Shown: positions 34,070 to 45,936, counted from the first letter of the stretch. The stretch: DNA of 64,000 nucleotides from Cyanobium sp. PLM2.Bin73 (GCA_007694915.1 REEV01000066.1:1-64000); one strand, 5' to 3'. Notes: generated from the sequence alone by a model not told the origin. Made by a program: numbers and translations.

Positions 34070-36250
34070 TCAACGCAGGAAGCGGTGGTGATCCAGGCCC
34101 TCCAGCAGGCCCCAGGCGTCGGGCCGGGTGGAGAAGAACACCCGCCGGTGGCCTCGCAGTCGATCCAGTGACGGGTCATGGTCCCGCGGCACCACCCCCA
34201 GGGACAGCCCGCGCAGCAGATCTCCATCCCCCTGTTGGCTGGCCTCCACCAGCAGGGCGTGCAGCGGCAGCCGCCAGCGCAGGGCCAGATAGCGCAGCGC
34301 CTCGGTCTTGGACGCCGCCAGCGGCAGCACATCCAGGAACCAGTGGTGATAGAGGTGCGGCCGTGCCATCAGCGCCTGGCTGCGCAGGGTCTGGCGCACC
34401 AGGGGCAGCACGCCCTGGTCGGCGTCGCTGAGCAGGTAGCTCACCTTGAAGGCCCCCTGGTCGGACTCCCCCTGGAGGCGCAGGCGGGGCTCCAGGGCCG
34501 CCATCGCCGCCTCCACCCCGGCCCGGTCCCACTCCCGGGCGATGTGCTCCCGCCAGCGCTGGTCCACCCCGCCATCAGCCTCGGCGCCGTAGCGAATCTC
34601 CGTGCCGGCATCGCTGATCCACACGCAGGGGCGGGGCAGGTGCAGGGCGTCGTAGGCCTGCCGGGCCGGATCGATGCCACGGCCGGACACCACGGCGATG
34701 CCCAGCTGGGGATCAGCGCCCAGGCGCCGGCCCAGCTCCACCAGGCTGGGTTCGTCGGCACCGGCCAGGCCCGCATCCAGATCGAGGGCCAGCAGCCGCT
34801 GCGGCGGCGGCGGGAGCGCCGGTTCGCCGGCGGACGGGCGCGCCGCAGGTTGCTGAAACCAGAGGGGTGGCTGCTGAGCGGCGTCCCGGGTGGCGGCCAC
34901 GGCCTCGGCCAGGTAGTGGCTGGCATGGGCATCCCAGCTGTAGTGGCGGCCCACGGCGTCGATGCCGTTGTCGCGCCAGCGGCGCCAGCGTTCGGGCTGG
35001 GCCAGGGCGTCCTCCACGGACGTCTGCAGGGCGTCGAGGTCGGAGACGTCCACCAACAGACCGTTGCGGCAGCGGCCCACGATCTCCCGGGGTCCACCGT
35101 CGTCGGTGGCCACCACCGGCAGGCCACAGGCGGCGGCCTCCAGCAGGGTGAGGCCGAAGGGCTCGGTGAGCGCCGGATTCACGAACACCCCGCCGAGGCG
35201 TGCCGCCCAGCGGTAGATCTCCGGGATCTGGCTGCGCTGATGCTGTTTCGGGTAGGCGATCTGGCCGTAGAGATCAAAGCGATCCACCAGCTCGAACACC
35301 TGCTGCAACACCTCCCGCTGCTGGCGGTCGAGCTGGCGGGGGTCATCACGGCAGCCCAGCACCAGCACCAGGTTGTGGGCCCGGCGCAGGTGCTCGGAAC
35401 GGCCGAACACCTCCACCAGAGCGGGAATGTTCTTGCGGCGGTCGGCCCGGCTGATGGCCAGCACCGGCGGCAGGGAGGGATCCCGCAGAAACGGAGCCAT
35501 CAGCGCCTCCACCGCCGGCTCCCGCTCGTCAGGCCGGGGGGCGAAGAACTGGAGGTTGTCGACACCCGGCGGGATCACCCGGGCCCGCTCCGGCCGGAAG
35601 CGGCCATAGCGGGCATATTGCTGCTCGCATTCCTGACGCGTGCTGGTCACCACCAGCTGGGCATGGGCCAGGGCCAGTTCCTCGGCGTCGATGCGCTGGG
35701 CCATGGCGAACTGGGCGTCGATCTGGCTGGCCTCCAGGCCGGCGGCCAGCAGGCGGCGGCGCTTTTCGCGGCCGAGGGAATGGCCGGTGAACACCAGCGG
35801 GATCCCCAGCCGGCGCTGCAGCAGGGCGCCCACATAGCCGGCGTCGGCGTAGTGGGCATGGATCCAGTCAGGCCGGCGGGGCTGGGCCAGCAAGCGCTCG
35901 GCGAGCAGATCGGCCAGCTCATCGAGATGGGGCCAGAGCAGCTCCTTGCGCAGGTAGCGGGACGGCCCGAAAGGCAGGCGCACGATCGTGGCCCCGGGGA
36001 CAATCAGTTCCTCGTCCCAGGCGTAGTCGTCGGACACGCGCCTGTCGCGGATCAGCCGCGTGACCACCTCCACCCGCTCCACCTCCGCTCGGGCCGCCAG
36101 GGCGCGGGCCAGCTCCAGCACGTAGATGGTCTGGCCTCCGGTGTCGGGATCCCGGCCCAGCTCCAAATCCCGGGACCGCAACAGCCCGTGCAGATGGAGA
36201 TGGAGGATGCTGTGACCGACCCGGGCAGCGCTGTCCATGGGCGGCGCCAC
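34070..36250 (-). CDS. sps: Sucrose-phosphate synthase with C-terminal SPP-like domain
   Basis: A 726-residue fusion. A GT4 domain (DPDTGGQTIYVLELARALA, HAHYADAGYVG, FTGHSLGREKRRRLL, VNPALTEPFGLTLLEAAACG) makes sucrose-6-phosphate from UDP-glucose and fructose-6-phosphate. From about residue 475 a HAD domain resembles sucrose-phosphate phosphatase. It keeps LALDLDAGL (DxD, but Gly where Thr/Asn is usual), VVSGRG and GAFKVSYLL. The fourth motif reads SQQGDGDLLRG instead of a GDSGND-type sequence. Phosphatase activity is therefore doubtful. Sucrose is a compatible solute here. GTG 36250 or ATG 36238 is the start. Confidence 0.92.
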   Translation of the reverse strand: MAPPMDSAARVGHSILHLHLHGLLRSRDLELGRDPDTGGQTIYVLELARALAARAEVERVEVVTRLIRDRRVSDDYAWDEELIVPGATIVRLPFGPSRYLRKELLWPHLDELADLLAERLLAQPRRPDWIHAHYADAGYVGALLQRRLGIPLVFTGHSLGREKRRRLLAAGLEASQIDAQFAMAQRIDAEELALAHAQLVVTSTRQECEQQYARYGRFRPERARVIPPGVDNLQFFAPRPDEREPAVEALMAPFLRDPSLPPVLAISRADRRKNIPALVEVFGRSEHLRRAHNLVLVLGCRDDPRQLDRQQREVLQQVFELVDRFDLYGQIAYPKQHQRSQIPEIYRWAARLGGVFVNPALTEPFGLTLLEAAACGLPVVATDDGGPREIVGRCRNGLLVDVSDLDALQTSVEDALAQPERWRRWRDNGIDAVGRHYSWDAHASHYLAEAVAATRDAAQQPPLWFQQPAARPSAGEPALPPPPQRLLALDLDAGLAGADEPSLVELGRRLGADPQLGIAVVSGRGIDPARQAYDALHLPRPCVWISDAGTEIRYGAEADGGVDQRWREHIAREWDRAGVEAAMAALEPRLRLQGESDQGAFKVSYLLSDADQGVLPLVRQTLRSQALMARPHLYHHWFLDVLPLAASKTEALRYLALRWRLPLHALLVEASQQGDGDLLRGLSLGVVPRDHDPSLDRLRGHRRVFFSTRPDAWGLLEGLDHHRFLR

Positions 36251-36256
36251 GTCCCG

Positions 36257-36781
36257 TCAGCAGTTGCCGAACAGGGCGTCCTCCAGATCGCGGAAACAAC
36301 GGTAGGTGTCGTCGCAGTCCAGGCCGCTGACGGCGATGGCCACCGTCTGACGCCGGGGGTTGAAGTTCACCGTGAGCGACACCGGCAGATCACGGTGATC
36401 CACGTGATAGGTGGCACTGCGGCCGCCGTCACCGTAAAGGGTGTCGGGATCCCGGCTGAAACCCCGCTCCCGGCTGAGCTGGCTGATGCCATCCAGGGAC
36501 GCCACCAGATCGGCGCTGGTGTGAATGGCGGCGGTGTGCACGTAGGGCCCGGGGTCCGCCGCGGGCAGCGGCTCGAAGGCCAGCAGATCGGCCAGCCGGC
36601 GCAGCCTCTGGACCACGCCACCTCCCGCTGAGCCCGGCGCGGAGGTGGTGGGCCGCCCGGTAGTGGGCCGCCCCGACGGAGCCAGGGGCTGGGGAGCGGG
36701 GGGATGGGCAGGCTGCGGTGCGGGGGAGCGCGGTGCGGGTGAACGCAGCGCGTTGGGGCGCACTGGAGAACCGATGGGCAT
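36257..36781 (-). CDS. Conserved hypothetical protein with Pro-rich N-terminus
   Basis: A 174-residue protein. The first about 60 residues are rich in Pro, Ala, Ser and Thr and look disordered. The C-terminal part is folded: LRRLADLLAFEPLPAAD, then ADLVASLDGISQLSRERGF, a VSLTVNFNPRRQTVAIAVSG strand pair and an end CFRDLEDALFGNC. No domain is recognised. It precedes sps by six bases on the same strand and is probably co-transcribed. The start is uncertain between 36781 and further upstream. Confidence 0.6.
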   Translation of the reverse strand: MPIGSPVRPNALRSPAPRSPAPQPAHPPAPQPLAPSGRPTTGRPTTSAPGSAGGGVVQRLRRLADLLAFEPLPAADPGPYVHTAAIHTSADLVASLDGISQLSRERGFSRDPDTLYGDGGRSATYHVDHRDLPVSLTVNFNPRRQTVAIAVSGLDCDDTYRCFRDLEDALFGNC

Positions 36782-36892
36782 CGGGAGCTGGTGGCGGGCG
36801 GAGCCGTGAAGACGTCCTGTCCAGACCTTAAGCGCCCACACCAGGGATGGAGTGCTCACCCTGAGCAGCACACCAGAACTGGCCCCTGGGAC

Positions 36893-39907
<3,015 letters not shown>

Positions 39908-39994
39908 ACGGCAGCCTGCAGAACGAAGGATTCTAGAAGTGCCGGTCCGGGCCCCGGAACGGAGCTAGACAGCAACCAGCGGGAGCAGCCGGCC

Positions 39995-40498
39995 ATGCGC
40001 TTGACGTTCGTGCCGATCCACGTGTTCCGCGAAACGCCACAGGTGATGTTCTTCGATGCCAGCGTGCCGCACAGCAACGGCAGCGACATCGTGGAGCACA
40101 GCGGCGACGCCGTGTCCCCACCGGATGACACCGCTGGTGACGCGGTGTTCGAGCAGTACTACCGACATCGCCACCAGGTGGACCACAACCTGGTGCTGCA
40201 TGGCACGCGCAGCTTCCGGCTGCTGAATCCGCACTGGCCACAGCCGCACCATGTGGTGCACCTGGAGCGGGCGATGGGGGCGCTGCAGATCCCGATCGGC
40301 ACGTATCACCGCTCGGAGTCGGGTGCGGAGGGGAGCCTGGTGCTCAATCAGGCCGTGCGCGACCCCGAGTTCCGCTTCGCCACGGAGTTCATCCCCGTGA
40401 GCCTGCGCGAGCGGCCGGACCTGCAGGCCCTGCGGCAGTCAGCGCCGTGGGTGTGGTGCTGGCGCAACGGCCACATCTGTCGCCACCACGAGGTCTGA
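39995..40498 (+). CDS. Cupin-like protein of unknown function
   Basis: A 167-residue soluble protein. YYRHRHQVDHNLVLHGTRSFRLL has the HxH...G spacing of a cupin metal box and is followed by beta-strand-like sequence and a HRSESGAEGSLVLNQ turn. The C-terminus is Trp/Cys-rich (APWVWCWRNGHICRHH). The cupin idea is inference from the motif only. GGGAG lies nine bases before ATG 39995. The GNAT gene follows by eleven bases, so both are likely one transcript. Confidence 0.65.
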   Translation: MRLTFVPIHVFRETPQVMFFDASVPHSNGSDIVEHSGDAVSPPDDTAGDAVFEQYYRHRHQVDHNLVLHGTRSFRLLNPHWPQPHHVVHLERAMGALQIPIGTYHRSESGAEGSLVLNQAVRDPEFRFATEFIPVSLRERPDLQALRQSAPWVWCWRNGHICRHHEV

Positions 40499-40509
40499 GG
40501 GCCCGCCCG

Positions 40510-41412
40510 ATGTCCTCCCTGCTGCGCATCACGCCGCTGGACCGTCGTGCGGTTCCCCTGGTGACCTCCTGGGCACGGGCGGAGGGCTTCACCCCGGGGG
40601 CCGGTGACGTGGCCATCTACAGGCATACCGACCGCCAGGGTCTGTGGCTGGGCTGGCTGGGCCAAGAGCCGGTGGGGTGCATCGCCGGCGTGCGCTACAA
40701 CGCCGCCTACGGCTTCATCGGCCTGTTTCTGGTGAAGCCCGAGTATCGGGGCAGGGGCTACGGCGTGGAGCTGTGGCGGCACGCCCTGGATCACCTGGCC
40801 GACCTGCCTTGCATCGGTGTGGAAGCGGCACCGGAACGGGTGGACGACTACGCCGGCTGGGGATTCCGGCCGGCCTCGATCACCACCCGCTGGCAGCTGA
40901 TCAGCAACGGCAGCCGCAGCGACAGCCAGGCCGAGATCGGCAACGCCGGGTGGCAGGGCAGGGAGGGTGTGCGCCTGCTGGAGGGCGTGGCGATCCCCAC
41001 GGCGGCGGTGCAGGCCTACGACGCTCAGCGCGAACCCAGCCCCCGGCCCCATTTCCTGGCCGACTGGCTCAGCCATCCGGCAGGCACGGTGCTGGCCCTG
41101 CTGGATGGCGAGGGCCGCTGCCATGGCTTCGGGCGCATCCGCCCCTGCCTGCTGCCCCGGGGTGAGGGCTGGCGCATCGGCCCCCTGCTGGCTGACACCC
41201 CGGCCCTGGCGGGGCAGCTGCTGGAGGCGCTGATCCACCGCCATCCCGGGGTGGTGCTGATCGATGCCCCCGGCGCCAATCCGGCGGCGGCGGCGGCGCT
41301 GGAGGGGCTGGGCTTCCTGCCCGTCTCCCGCACCCAGCGCATGTATCGCGGCACGCCACCGGCGGTGCCGCTCAGCGAGGTGTACGGGCTGGCCTGCCTG
41401 GAGCTGGGCTGA
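40510..41412 (+). CDS. GNAT-family N-acetyltransferase with second C-terminal domain
   Basis: A 300-residue protein. The first half is a GNAT fold with FIGLFLVKPEYRGRGYGVELW, the acetyl-CoA-binding R/QxxGxG/A loop (RGRGYG). The second half (LADWLSHPAGTVLALLDGEG, GFGRIRPCLLPRGEGWRIGPLLAD) looks like a DUF1248-type acetyltransferase-like repeat. Such two-domain GNATs act on unknown small substrates. ATG 40510 starts at the fold boundary. Good match overall; the acceptor cannot be named. Confidence 0.85.
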   Translation: MSSLLRITPLDRRAVPLVTSWARAEGFTPGAGDVAIYRHTDRQGLWLGWLGQEPVGCIAGVRYNAAYGFIGLFLVKPEYRGRGYGVELWRHALDHLADLPCIGVEAAPERVDDYAGWGFRPASITTRWQLISNGSRSDSQAEIGNAGWQGREGVRLLEGVAIPTAAVQAYDAQREPSPRPHFLADWLSHPAGTVLALLDGEGRCHGFGRIRPCLLPRGEGWRIGPLLADTPALAGQLLEALIHRHPGVVLIDAPGANPAAAAALEGLGFLPVSRTQRMYRGTPPAVPLSEVYGLACLELG

Positions 41413-41558
41413 ACCGGGTCCAGGTTCCAACGGCGACGGACGGGGGGACGGACGGGGGGTAAGAACACTCATTCGCGCGCGGCGGTGGCCTGCGACACGC
41501 TTTCGTCCGGCAGCTCACCAGAGGATCGGCAGTCCGGGTCCCATCGCCAGAGGCCGCC

Positions 41559-41981
41559 ATGACGCGCCGCACCAGCCCCGAACCCGATCGACACCACAGC
41601 AATCCGCGCGGACACAGCGCCTACGGCTACCGCAACGGCCGGGACGTGATGGTGGTGCTGCGCTGCTGCGGACCGGATCAGTTCTTCCTCGAGCGGGTGG
41701 TGTTCCCGTTCGAACTGCTCACCTTCCTGGCGCCCGCCGAGGCCGAGGTGCGCATCCACGGCCCGGCGGCGGGCGGCATGGAGCTGCTGGAGGAGGTGCC
41801 GCTCGAGGAGCTGCAGCTCGAACCGGTGCCGGTGCCCCGTCACCCCCTGGAGCAGCTGAGCATGCGCCACCTGCTCAACGACCTGCAGCAGCGCTACGCC
41901 AGCGATCCCAGCGACGCCAACCGCCAGCGCCTGGTGCAGCAGGAGCAACTGCTGCGCCGCTGGCTGCCGGGCCAGGCCTGA
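41559..41981 (+). CDS. DUF1830 family protein
   Basis: A 140-residue protein. SAYGYRNGRDVMVVLRCCGP, FFLERVVFPFELLTFLAPAEAEVRIHG and an end with QQRYASDPSDANRQR. The FLERVVFP...F.AP...A..EIH core is the DUF1830 pattern, cyanobacterial and of unknown function. The stop TGA abuts the rhodanese stop on the other strand (TGATCA). Confidence 0.75.
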   Translation: MTRRTSPEPDRHHSNPRGHSAYGYRNGRDVMVVLRCCGPDQFFLERVVFPFELLTFLAPAEAEVRIHGPAAGGMELLEEVPLEELQLEPVPVPRHPLEQLSMRHLLNDLQQRYASDPSDANRQRLVQQEQLLRRWLPGQA

Positions 41982-42536
41982 TCAGCGATCGAGCACGGGC
42001 TCATAGCCGCGGGGCAGCAGGTTCCAGTCGGCGCCATACACGTGCACCCGGCGGGTGGATCGGCCAGCGCTCTCGAACGACTGGCCGGCATGGGCCCAGG
42101 CGAGCACGCTGCCGGCCAGGTTGCGCGCTGCGAAGCCCTCCGCGATCAGCTGCTGGGCATAGAGACCGCTGCGCAGGCCGATGGTGCAGTAGGGCACGAC
42201 CAGATTGTCGCGGTAGCGCTCCCGGTGCTGCTCGAAGGCCTGGCGGCTGATGGCCCCCGGCAGCATCGACACCGCCTGCTCGTGGGGCGCGCGCACATCC
42301 ACCAGCAGGGGCTGCCGGCCGAACGCCTCAGAGCCGCCCGCGGCGAGCCAGTCGGCCACGCTGAGGTCGGGCACGGCCGGGAACAGGCGCCGGCGGAAGG
42401 CGGCGTAGCGGCGCTCCACCTCGGCGGCCAGCTGCGCGTCGGCGGCATCGCTGGGCAGGCGGGGGCCACAGCCCACCACCGCCAGCAGGGCCAGGCCCAC
42501 GGCCAGCAGGCGCAGCGGCGACCTCAGGCCTGCCAC
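41982..42536 (-). CDS. Rhodanese-like lipoprotein
   Basis: A 184-residue exported protein. The hydrophobic leader ends VVGC with lipidated Cys23. The rhodanese domain starts near residue 60 with PLLVDVRAPHEQAVSMLPGAI; the active loop VPYCTIGLRSG puts the persulfide-forming Cys at 117. It would carry sulfane sulfur at the outer face of the inner or thylakoid membrane. Its start overlaps the end of the sulfide:quinone oxidoreductase gene by 13 bases, so the two are translationally coupled and probably act in sequence. Confidence 0.88.
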   Translation of the reverse strand: MAGLRSPLRLLAVGLALLAVVGCGPRLPSDAADAQLAAEVERRYAAFRRRLFPAVPDLSVADWLAAGGSEAFGRQPLLVDVRAPHEQAVSMLPGAISRQAFEQHRERYRDNLVVPYCTIGLRSGLYAQQLIAEGFAARNLAGSVLAWAHAGQSFESAGRSTRRVHVYGADWNLLPRGYEPVLDR

Positions 42537-43828
42537 CGCATCAGGCCGAGGCGCCGGGCCAGCCCCTCGAACGGCTTGAGATAGCCGGCCTCGTGGGGCT
42601 GGGCCTTGAGCATGCGGTTCCAGTAGATCCAGGGGAACCCGAAGCGCTCCAGCAGCCAGGCAAACCAGCGCTCCTTCACCGGATTCACCAGAAAGCTGCT
42701 CACCGGCTGTTTGCTGTAGTCGAACTCCACCATCATCACGGCGTGATCGCTGGTGATCAGGGGGCAGGCGCTGTAGCCGTCGTAGCCGGGATCGAGGTGC
42801 CGGCCCTCCAGCACCGCCAGCACATTGGCCGCCACCACCGGCGCCTGCATGCGCACCGCCGCCGCCGTCTTGGCGGTGGGGAAGGAGCCCACATCGCCGA
42901 TGGCGAACACGTTGTCAAAGCGCACGTGGCGGGCGGTGTGGGGGTCCACCTCCACCCAGCCACCGCTGGCGGCCGCCGGCTCCCCCTCGGCGGGCTGAAT
43001 CGCTAGGGGGCTGGCCGCCACCACCGGCGGCGCCGACATGGGCGGGACCACGTGCAGGAGTTCGAAGGGAATGGTCTCCAGCCGCTCGCTGTGCCCAGGC
43101 TCCCGCACGCGAAACGTGGCCAGGCCCGCCGGCCCGTCCACGGCCACCAGGTCGTGGTGGTAGCGCACCTCGCTGTGGTGGCGGGCGGCGATCTCCACCA
43201 TTTTGTCGCTGTAGGCCCGCACCGGAAACAGGCTGGCCTGAGCGGTGCAGAACAGGGTGCGCGTGTTCACACCCACGCCGCTGCGCTGCTCGAACCGCTG
43301 GTGGGCCAGGTGCATGATCTTCTGGGGCGCCCCGCCGCACTTGATCGCCGTGGCCGGCTGGGTGAACACCGCCGTGCCGCCGCGGAACGCCTCGAAGCAG
43401 TGGTGGGTGTAGCTGGCCGTGCGGCGGCCGTAGATGCTGGTCACCTGGTGACGGCCCAGGCTCTCGGCCAGGCCCTGCACGGCGCTCCAGTTGAGCTCGA
43501 TGCCCAAGGCCACCACCAGCACGTCGTAGGTGAGGCGGTGGCCGCCGATCAGCTCCACGGCGTTGTGGTGGGGATCGAAGCCCATCACCTTGCTCTGGAT
43601 CAGCTCCACCTCCGGCGGCAGCACATCCCGCTCGGCGCGGCGGGTGTCCTCAGGTGGAATGAAGCCGCCGGCCACCAGCACCCAGCCCGACTGGTAGTCG
43701 TGAAAGGGGGACGGCTCAACGATGGCGATCTCCAGCCGGGAACTGAGCTTGCGCAGCCAGCTGGCCACCGTGATGCCGCCGGTGCCGCCGCCGGCGATCA
43801 GCACCCGCACGTGGGCGGGGGCCGTCAT
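42524..43828 (-). CDS. sqr: Sulfide:quinone oxidoreductase (type II-like)
   Basis: A 434-residue flavoprotein that oxidises sulfide to sulfane sulfur and passes electrons to quinone. The FAD motif is VLIAGGGTGGITVA. The redox cysteines are Cys164 in IKCGGAPQK and Cys355 in GYSACPLIT, the two-Cys pattern of type II (mitochondrial-like) SQR. NVFAIGDVGSFP is the second FAD segment. The C-terminal amphipathic part (WFAWLLERFGFPWIYWNRML) suits membrane attachment. Organisation with a rhodanese and a divergent thiol methyltransferase-like gene supports sulfide detoxification. Confidence 0.88.
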   Translation of the reverse strand: MTAPAHVRVLIAGGGTGGITVASWLRKLSSRLEIAIVEPSPFHDYQSGWVLVAGGFIPPEDTRRAERDVLPPEVELIQSKVMGFDPHHNAVELIGGHRLTYDVLVVALGIELNWSAVQGLAESLGRHQVTSIYGRRTASYTHHCFEAFRGGTAVFTQPATAIKCGGAPQKIMHLAHQRFEQRSGVGVNTRTLFCTAQASLFPVRAYSDKMVEIAARHHSEVRYHHDLVAVDGPAGLATFRVREPGHSERLETIPFELLHVVPPMSAPPVVAASPLAIQPAEGEPAAASGGWVEVDPHTARHVRFDNVFAIGDVGSFPTAKTAAAVRMQAPVVAANVLAVLEGRHLDPGYDGYSACPLITSDHAVMMVEFDYSKQPVSSFLVNPVKERWFAWLLERFGFPWIYWNRMLKAQPHEAGYLKPFEGLARRLGLMRWQA

Positions 43829-43926
43829 GGCCTCACCTCAGGGGGCCTGGAGCCGGCGCGGCGAACCGCGACGCCGGGAGGGATAACGGAAGCAGGGGAA
43901 GCAGACAGGGTCATAGGTCGTCCGTT

Positions 43927-43975
43927 TTGATGACTGTCCGCCTTGATGACGGCACGTCTTGTAACGGTTTATAAT
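43927..43975. promoter_or_regulatory. Divergent control region: TTGATGAC repeat and TATAAT box
   Basis: TTGATGAC occurs at 43927-43934 and 43943-43950, a 16-base direct repeat. TATAAT at 43970-43975 is a perfect -10 hexamer 27 bases before the + strand methyltransferase start. The -35 spacing to the repeat is 21 bases, longer than ideal. The repeat is a candidate operator shared with the sqr promoter. Confidence 0.45.
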
Positions 43976-44001
43976 GGTTTCGTGATTTAAGAATAGCGAG
44001 C

Positions 44002-44673
44002 GTGCCCACCCAACGGCTGAACCCTCCAGCGGCGAAGCCGGCTGATCCCCAGCGCTGGGACCAGCGCTACCGCGAGGGCGGCGATGGCTGGGAACTGGGC
44101 CAGCCGGCCCCGCCCCTCGCCACCTTTCTGCGCCACGATCCCCGGGCTCCGGCACCTGGGGGCCCGGTGCTGGTGCCCGGCTGCGGCCGCGGTCATGAGG
44201 CCGCCCTGCTGGCCGAGCTGGGCTTCTCGGTGCTGGGCCTGGATTTCAGCGGCGAGGCCCTGAACGAGGCCCGGCGGCTGCACGGCCCCGACCGCCCCGG
44301 CCTGCGCTGGCTGCAGGCCGACCTGTTCGATCGAGGGGGCCTGGAGGCCGCCGGCCTGGGACCCGGCAGCCTGGGCGGCGTACTGGAGCACACCTGCTTC
44401 TGCGCCATCGACCCGCAGCAGCGCCGGGCCTACGCCGCCACCGTGGCGCACCTGCTGCAGCCGGGCGGCTGGCTGCTGGGCCTGTTCTGGTGCCACGCCC
44501 GGCCCGGAGGCCCGCCCTGGGGCAGCGATCCCGGGGAGCTCAGCGCGCTGTGGCGGCAGGCCGGCCTGGTGGAGGAGATCTGGGAGTCGGCCACTGGCTC
44601 GGTGGCCCAGCGCACAGGCGAATGGCTGGGCCTCTGGCGTCAGCCCGGCCGACCCACACACAACGAGAGCTGA
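44002..44673 (+). CDS. TPMT-family (thiopurine/thiol/halide) methyltransferase-like
   Basis: A 223-residue SAM methyltransferase. WDQRYREGGDGWELGQPAPPL, the SAM motif VLVPGCGRGHEAALLAELGF, GLDFSGEALNEARRL and EHTCFCAIDPQQRRAYAATV are characteristic of TPMT-like and plant HOL-type halide/thiol methyltransferases. These methylate bisulfide, thiols or halides to volatile or excretable products. It is divergent from sqr, so a role in hydrosulfide or thiol removal is plausible but inferred. GTG 44002 start; two bases after its stop the next ATG begins. Confidence 0.85.
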   Translation: MPTQRLNPPAAKPADPQRWDQRYREGGDGWELGQPAPPLATFLRHDPRAPAPGGPVLVPGCGRGHEAALLAELGFSVLGLDFSGEALNEARRLHGPDRPGLRWLQADLFDRGGLEAAGLGPGSLGGVLEHTCFCAIDPQQRRAYAATVAHLLQPGGWLLGLFWCHARPGGPPWGSDPGELSALWRQAGLVEEIWESATGSVAQRTGEWLGLWRQPGRPTHNES

Positions 44674-44675
44674 CC

Positions 44676-45239
44676 ATGGCAGAACGACCACGTGAGCGGC
44701 TGCAGCGCTGGGGCTTCTCCCGGGCCGGCCTGCTGGACAATCGCCATGGCGAATGGTGGCTGCTGGCCCAGATGGTGTTGATCGCGGCCCATGCCCTGCC
44801 GCCCTGGCCACCCCTGGCGACTCTGGGCATCGCCTCCTGGCCGCTGGTGCTGCGGCTGGGGGGCGCCCTCACGCTGGCGATCGGACTGGCCGTCGGCGGC
44901 CAGGGCGCCGCCAACCTGGGCGAGGGCCTCAGCCCACTGCCAGAGCCCATCCCCGGAACGCCCCTGGTCACAGAAGGCGCCTACGGCCGCTGCCGCCATC
45001 CGCTCTACCAGTCGCTGCTGCTCTGTTCCCTGGGGGTCGTGTTGCTGCTTGGCAGCCTGCTGCATCTGGGGTTGCTGGTGGCCCTGGCCGTTGTGCTGGC
45101 GCTGAAGGCACGGCGGGAAGAACAGCGCCTCTGCGAAAGCCACCCCGACTACGCGGCTTATCGGCAGGGCACCCCAGCGATCATTCCGCACCTACCAGGC
45201 CTGGACTGGAGAGGCGGCTACAACGAGCATCATCAATGA
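44676..45239 (+). CDS. Isoprenylcysteine carboxyl methyltransferase-like membrane protein
   Basis: A 187-residue protein with about four membrane segments. GAYGRCRHPLYQSLLL is the RHPxY SAM-binding motif of the ICMT/PEMT family, and ARREEQRLCESHPDYAAYR the conserved E...Y..Y end. The acceptor is not evident (phospholipid, isoprenoid acid or thiol). It is coupled to the TPMT-like gene two bases upstream, giving two consecutive methyltransferases. It runs tail-to-tail with the DUF3122-like gene. Confidence 0.85.
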   Translation: MAERPRERLQRWGFSRAGLLDNRHGEWWLLAQMVLIAAHALPPWPPLATLGIASWPLVLRLGGALTLAIGLAVGGQGAANLGEGLSPLPEPIPGTPLVTEGAYGRCRHPLYQSLLLCSLGVVLLLGSLLHLGLLVALAVVLALKARREEQRLCESHPDYAAYRQGTPAIIPHLPGLDWRGGYNEHHQ

Positions 45240-45279
45240 TTGGCAGTGGCCAACCGAAGAGATGGTGCACGGGCTGGAT

Positions 45280-45831
45280 CTAACCAGCGCACGCTGCCGT
45301 CAGGGAATGGAGCGTTTGAACCTGGCCGGGTTCAAGTTCAAAGCTCAAGTCACCCGCTGAACTTGGCACCATGATCTGCATCGTGACTCCGTCGTCGGGG
45401 ATCGGGTTGAGGCACCCTGCGTCGTACTGGGCGGACGCTGGGGGGATCGCGCCACCGGAATTGATCAGCAGTTCCTCACTGCGATTGGCGAGGCCCCAGG
45501 TCTGTTGATTCTCATCAGTCAGCACCAGGGGGCGAGTGTGATCCAACTTGAGAGGGGAAGACTCGGCATTCAGTCTCAGTCGCAGACCCGACGGAGTATT
45601 GACATCGGAGCGCTCAAAGAGCATCGCCCCCAGCTTATGCCCTGAACCGTCGTCAAGAAACCAATTTCCCGTCGTCTCAGCCGCCGAAGCTGCTAATGGA
45701 GCAAAGAGCGGGGCGAGAACAAGTAGCCCAACTGCCACGATCCCAGCCATAGCAATGGTGAGAGAACGACGAGCTCGCCTCAAGCTCTCAAAAGGCGAAG
45801 AAGCAAAAAGTAACCACAAAGCGTTGACCAT
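45280..45831 (-). CDS. Exported DUF3122-like protein
   Basis: A 183-residue protein. After a basic segment, the stretch LTIAMAGIVAVGLLVLAPLF and ...ASAAE form a signal peptide with likely cleavage at ASA-A. The mature part (DDGSGHKLGAMLFERSD, GLRLRLNAESSPLKLDHTRPLVLTD, TWGLANRSEEL) resembles cyanobacterial DUF3122 proteins, but the match is by impression. The start chosen is Met at 45831, the first that gives a normal-length leader; the frame is open to 45930. Confidence 0.55.
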   Translation of the reverse strand: MVNALWLLFASSPFESLRRARRSLTIAMAGIVAVGLLVLAPLFAPLAASAAETTGNWFLDDGSGHKLGAMLFERSDVNTPSGLRLRLNAESSPLKLDHTRPLVLTDENQQTWGLANRSEELLINSGGAIPPASAQYDAGCLNPIPDDGVTMQIMVPSSAGDLSFELEPGQVQTLHSLTAACAG

Positions 45832-45936
45832 TTCTTGGTGTTCATGGAATCCAAGGGCAACCCCTTGGCTGGTCTCGTTGGCTGGTCTCGGCTGAATCCT
45901 TGAGTGGGGGAAGCATGGGCCGCGTTTCATGCCGGA

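Noticed and set aside
34178-36631. An 817-codon open frame opposite sps
   Set aside because: Same shadow composition; sps motifs lie on the minus strand.
43921-43975. An ArsR/SqrR-type ATTCATT-AATGAAT operator before sqr
   Set aside because: No such palindrome is present; only direct TTGATGAC repeats are visible.
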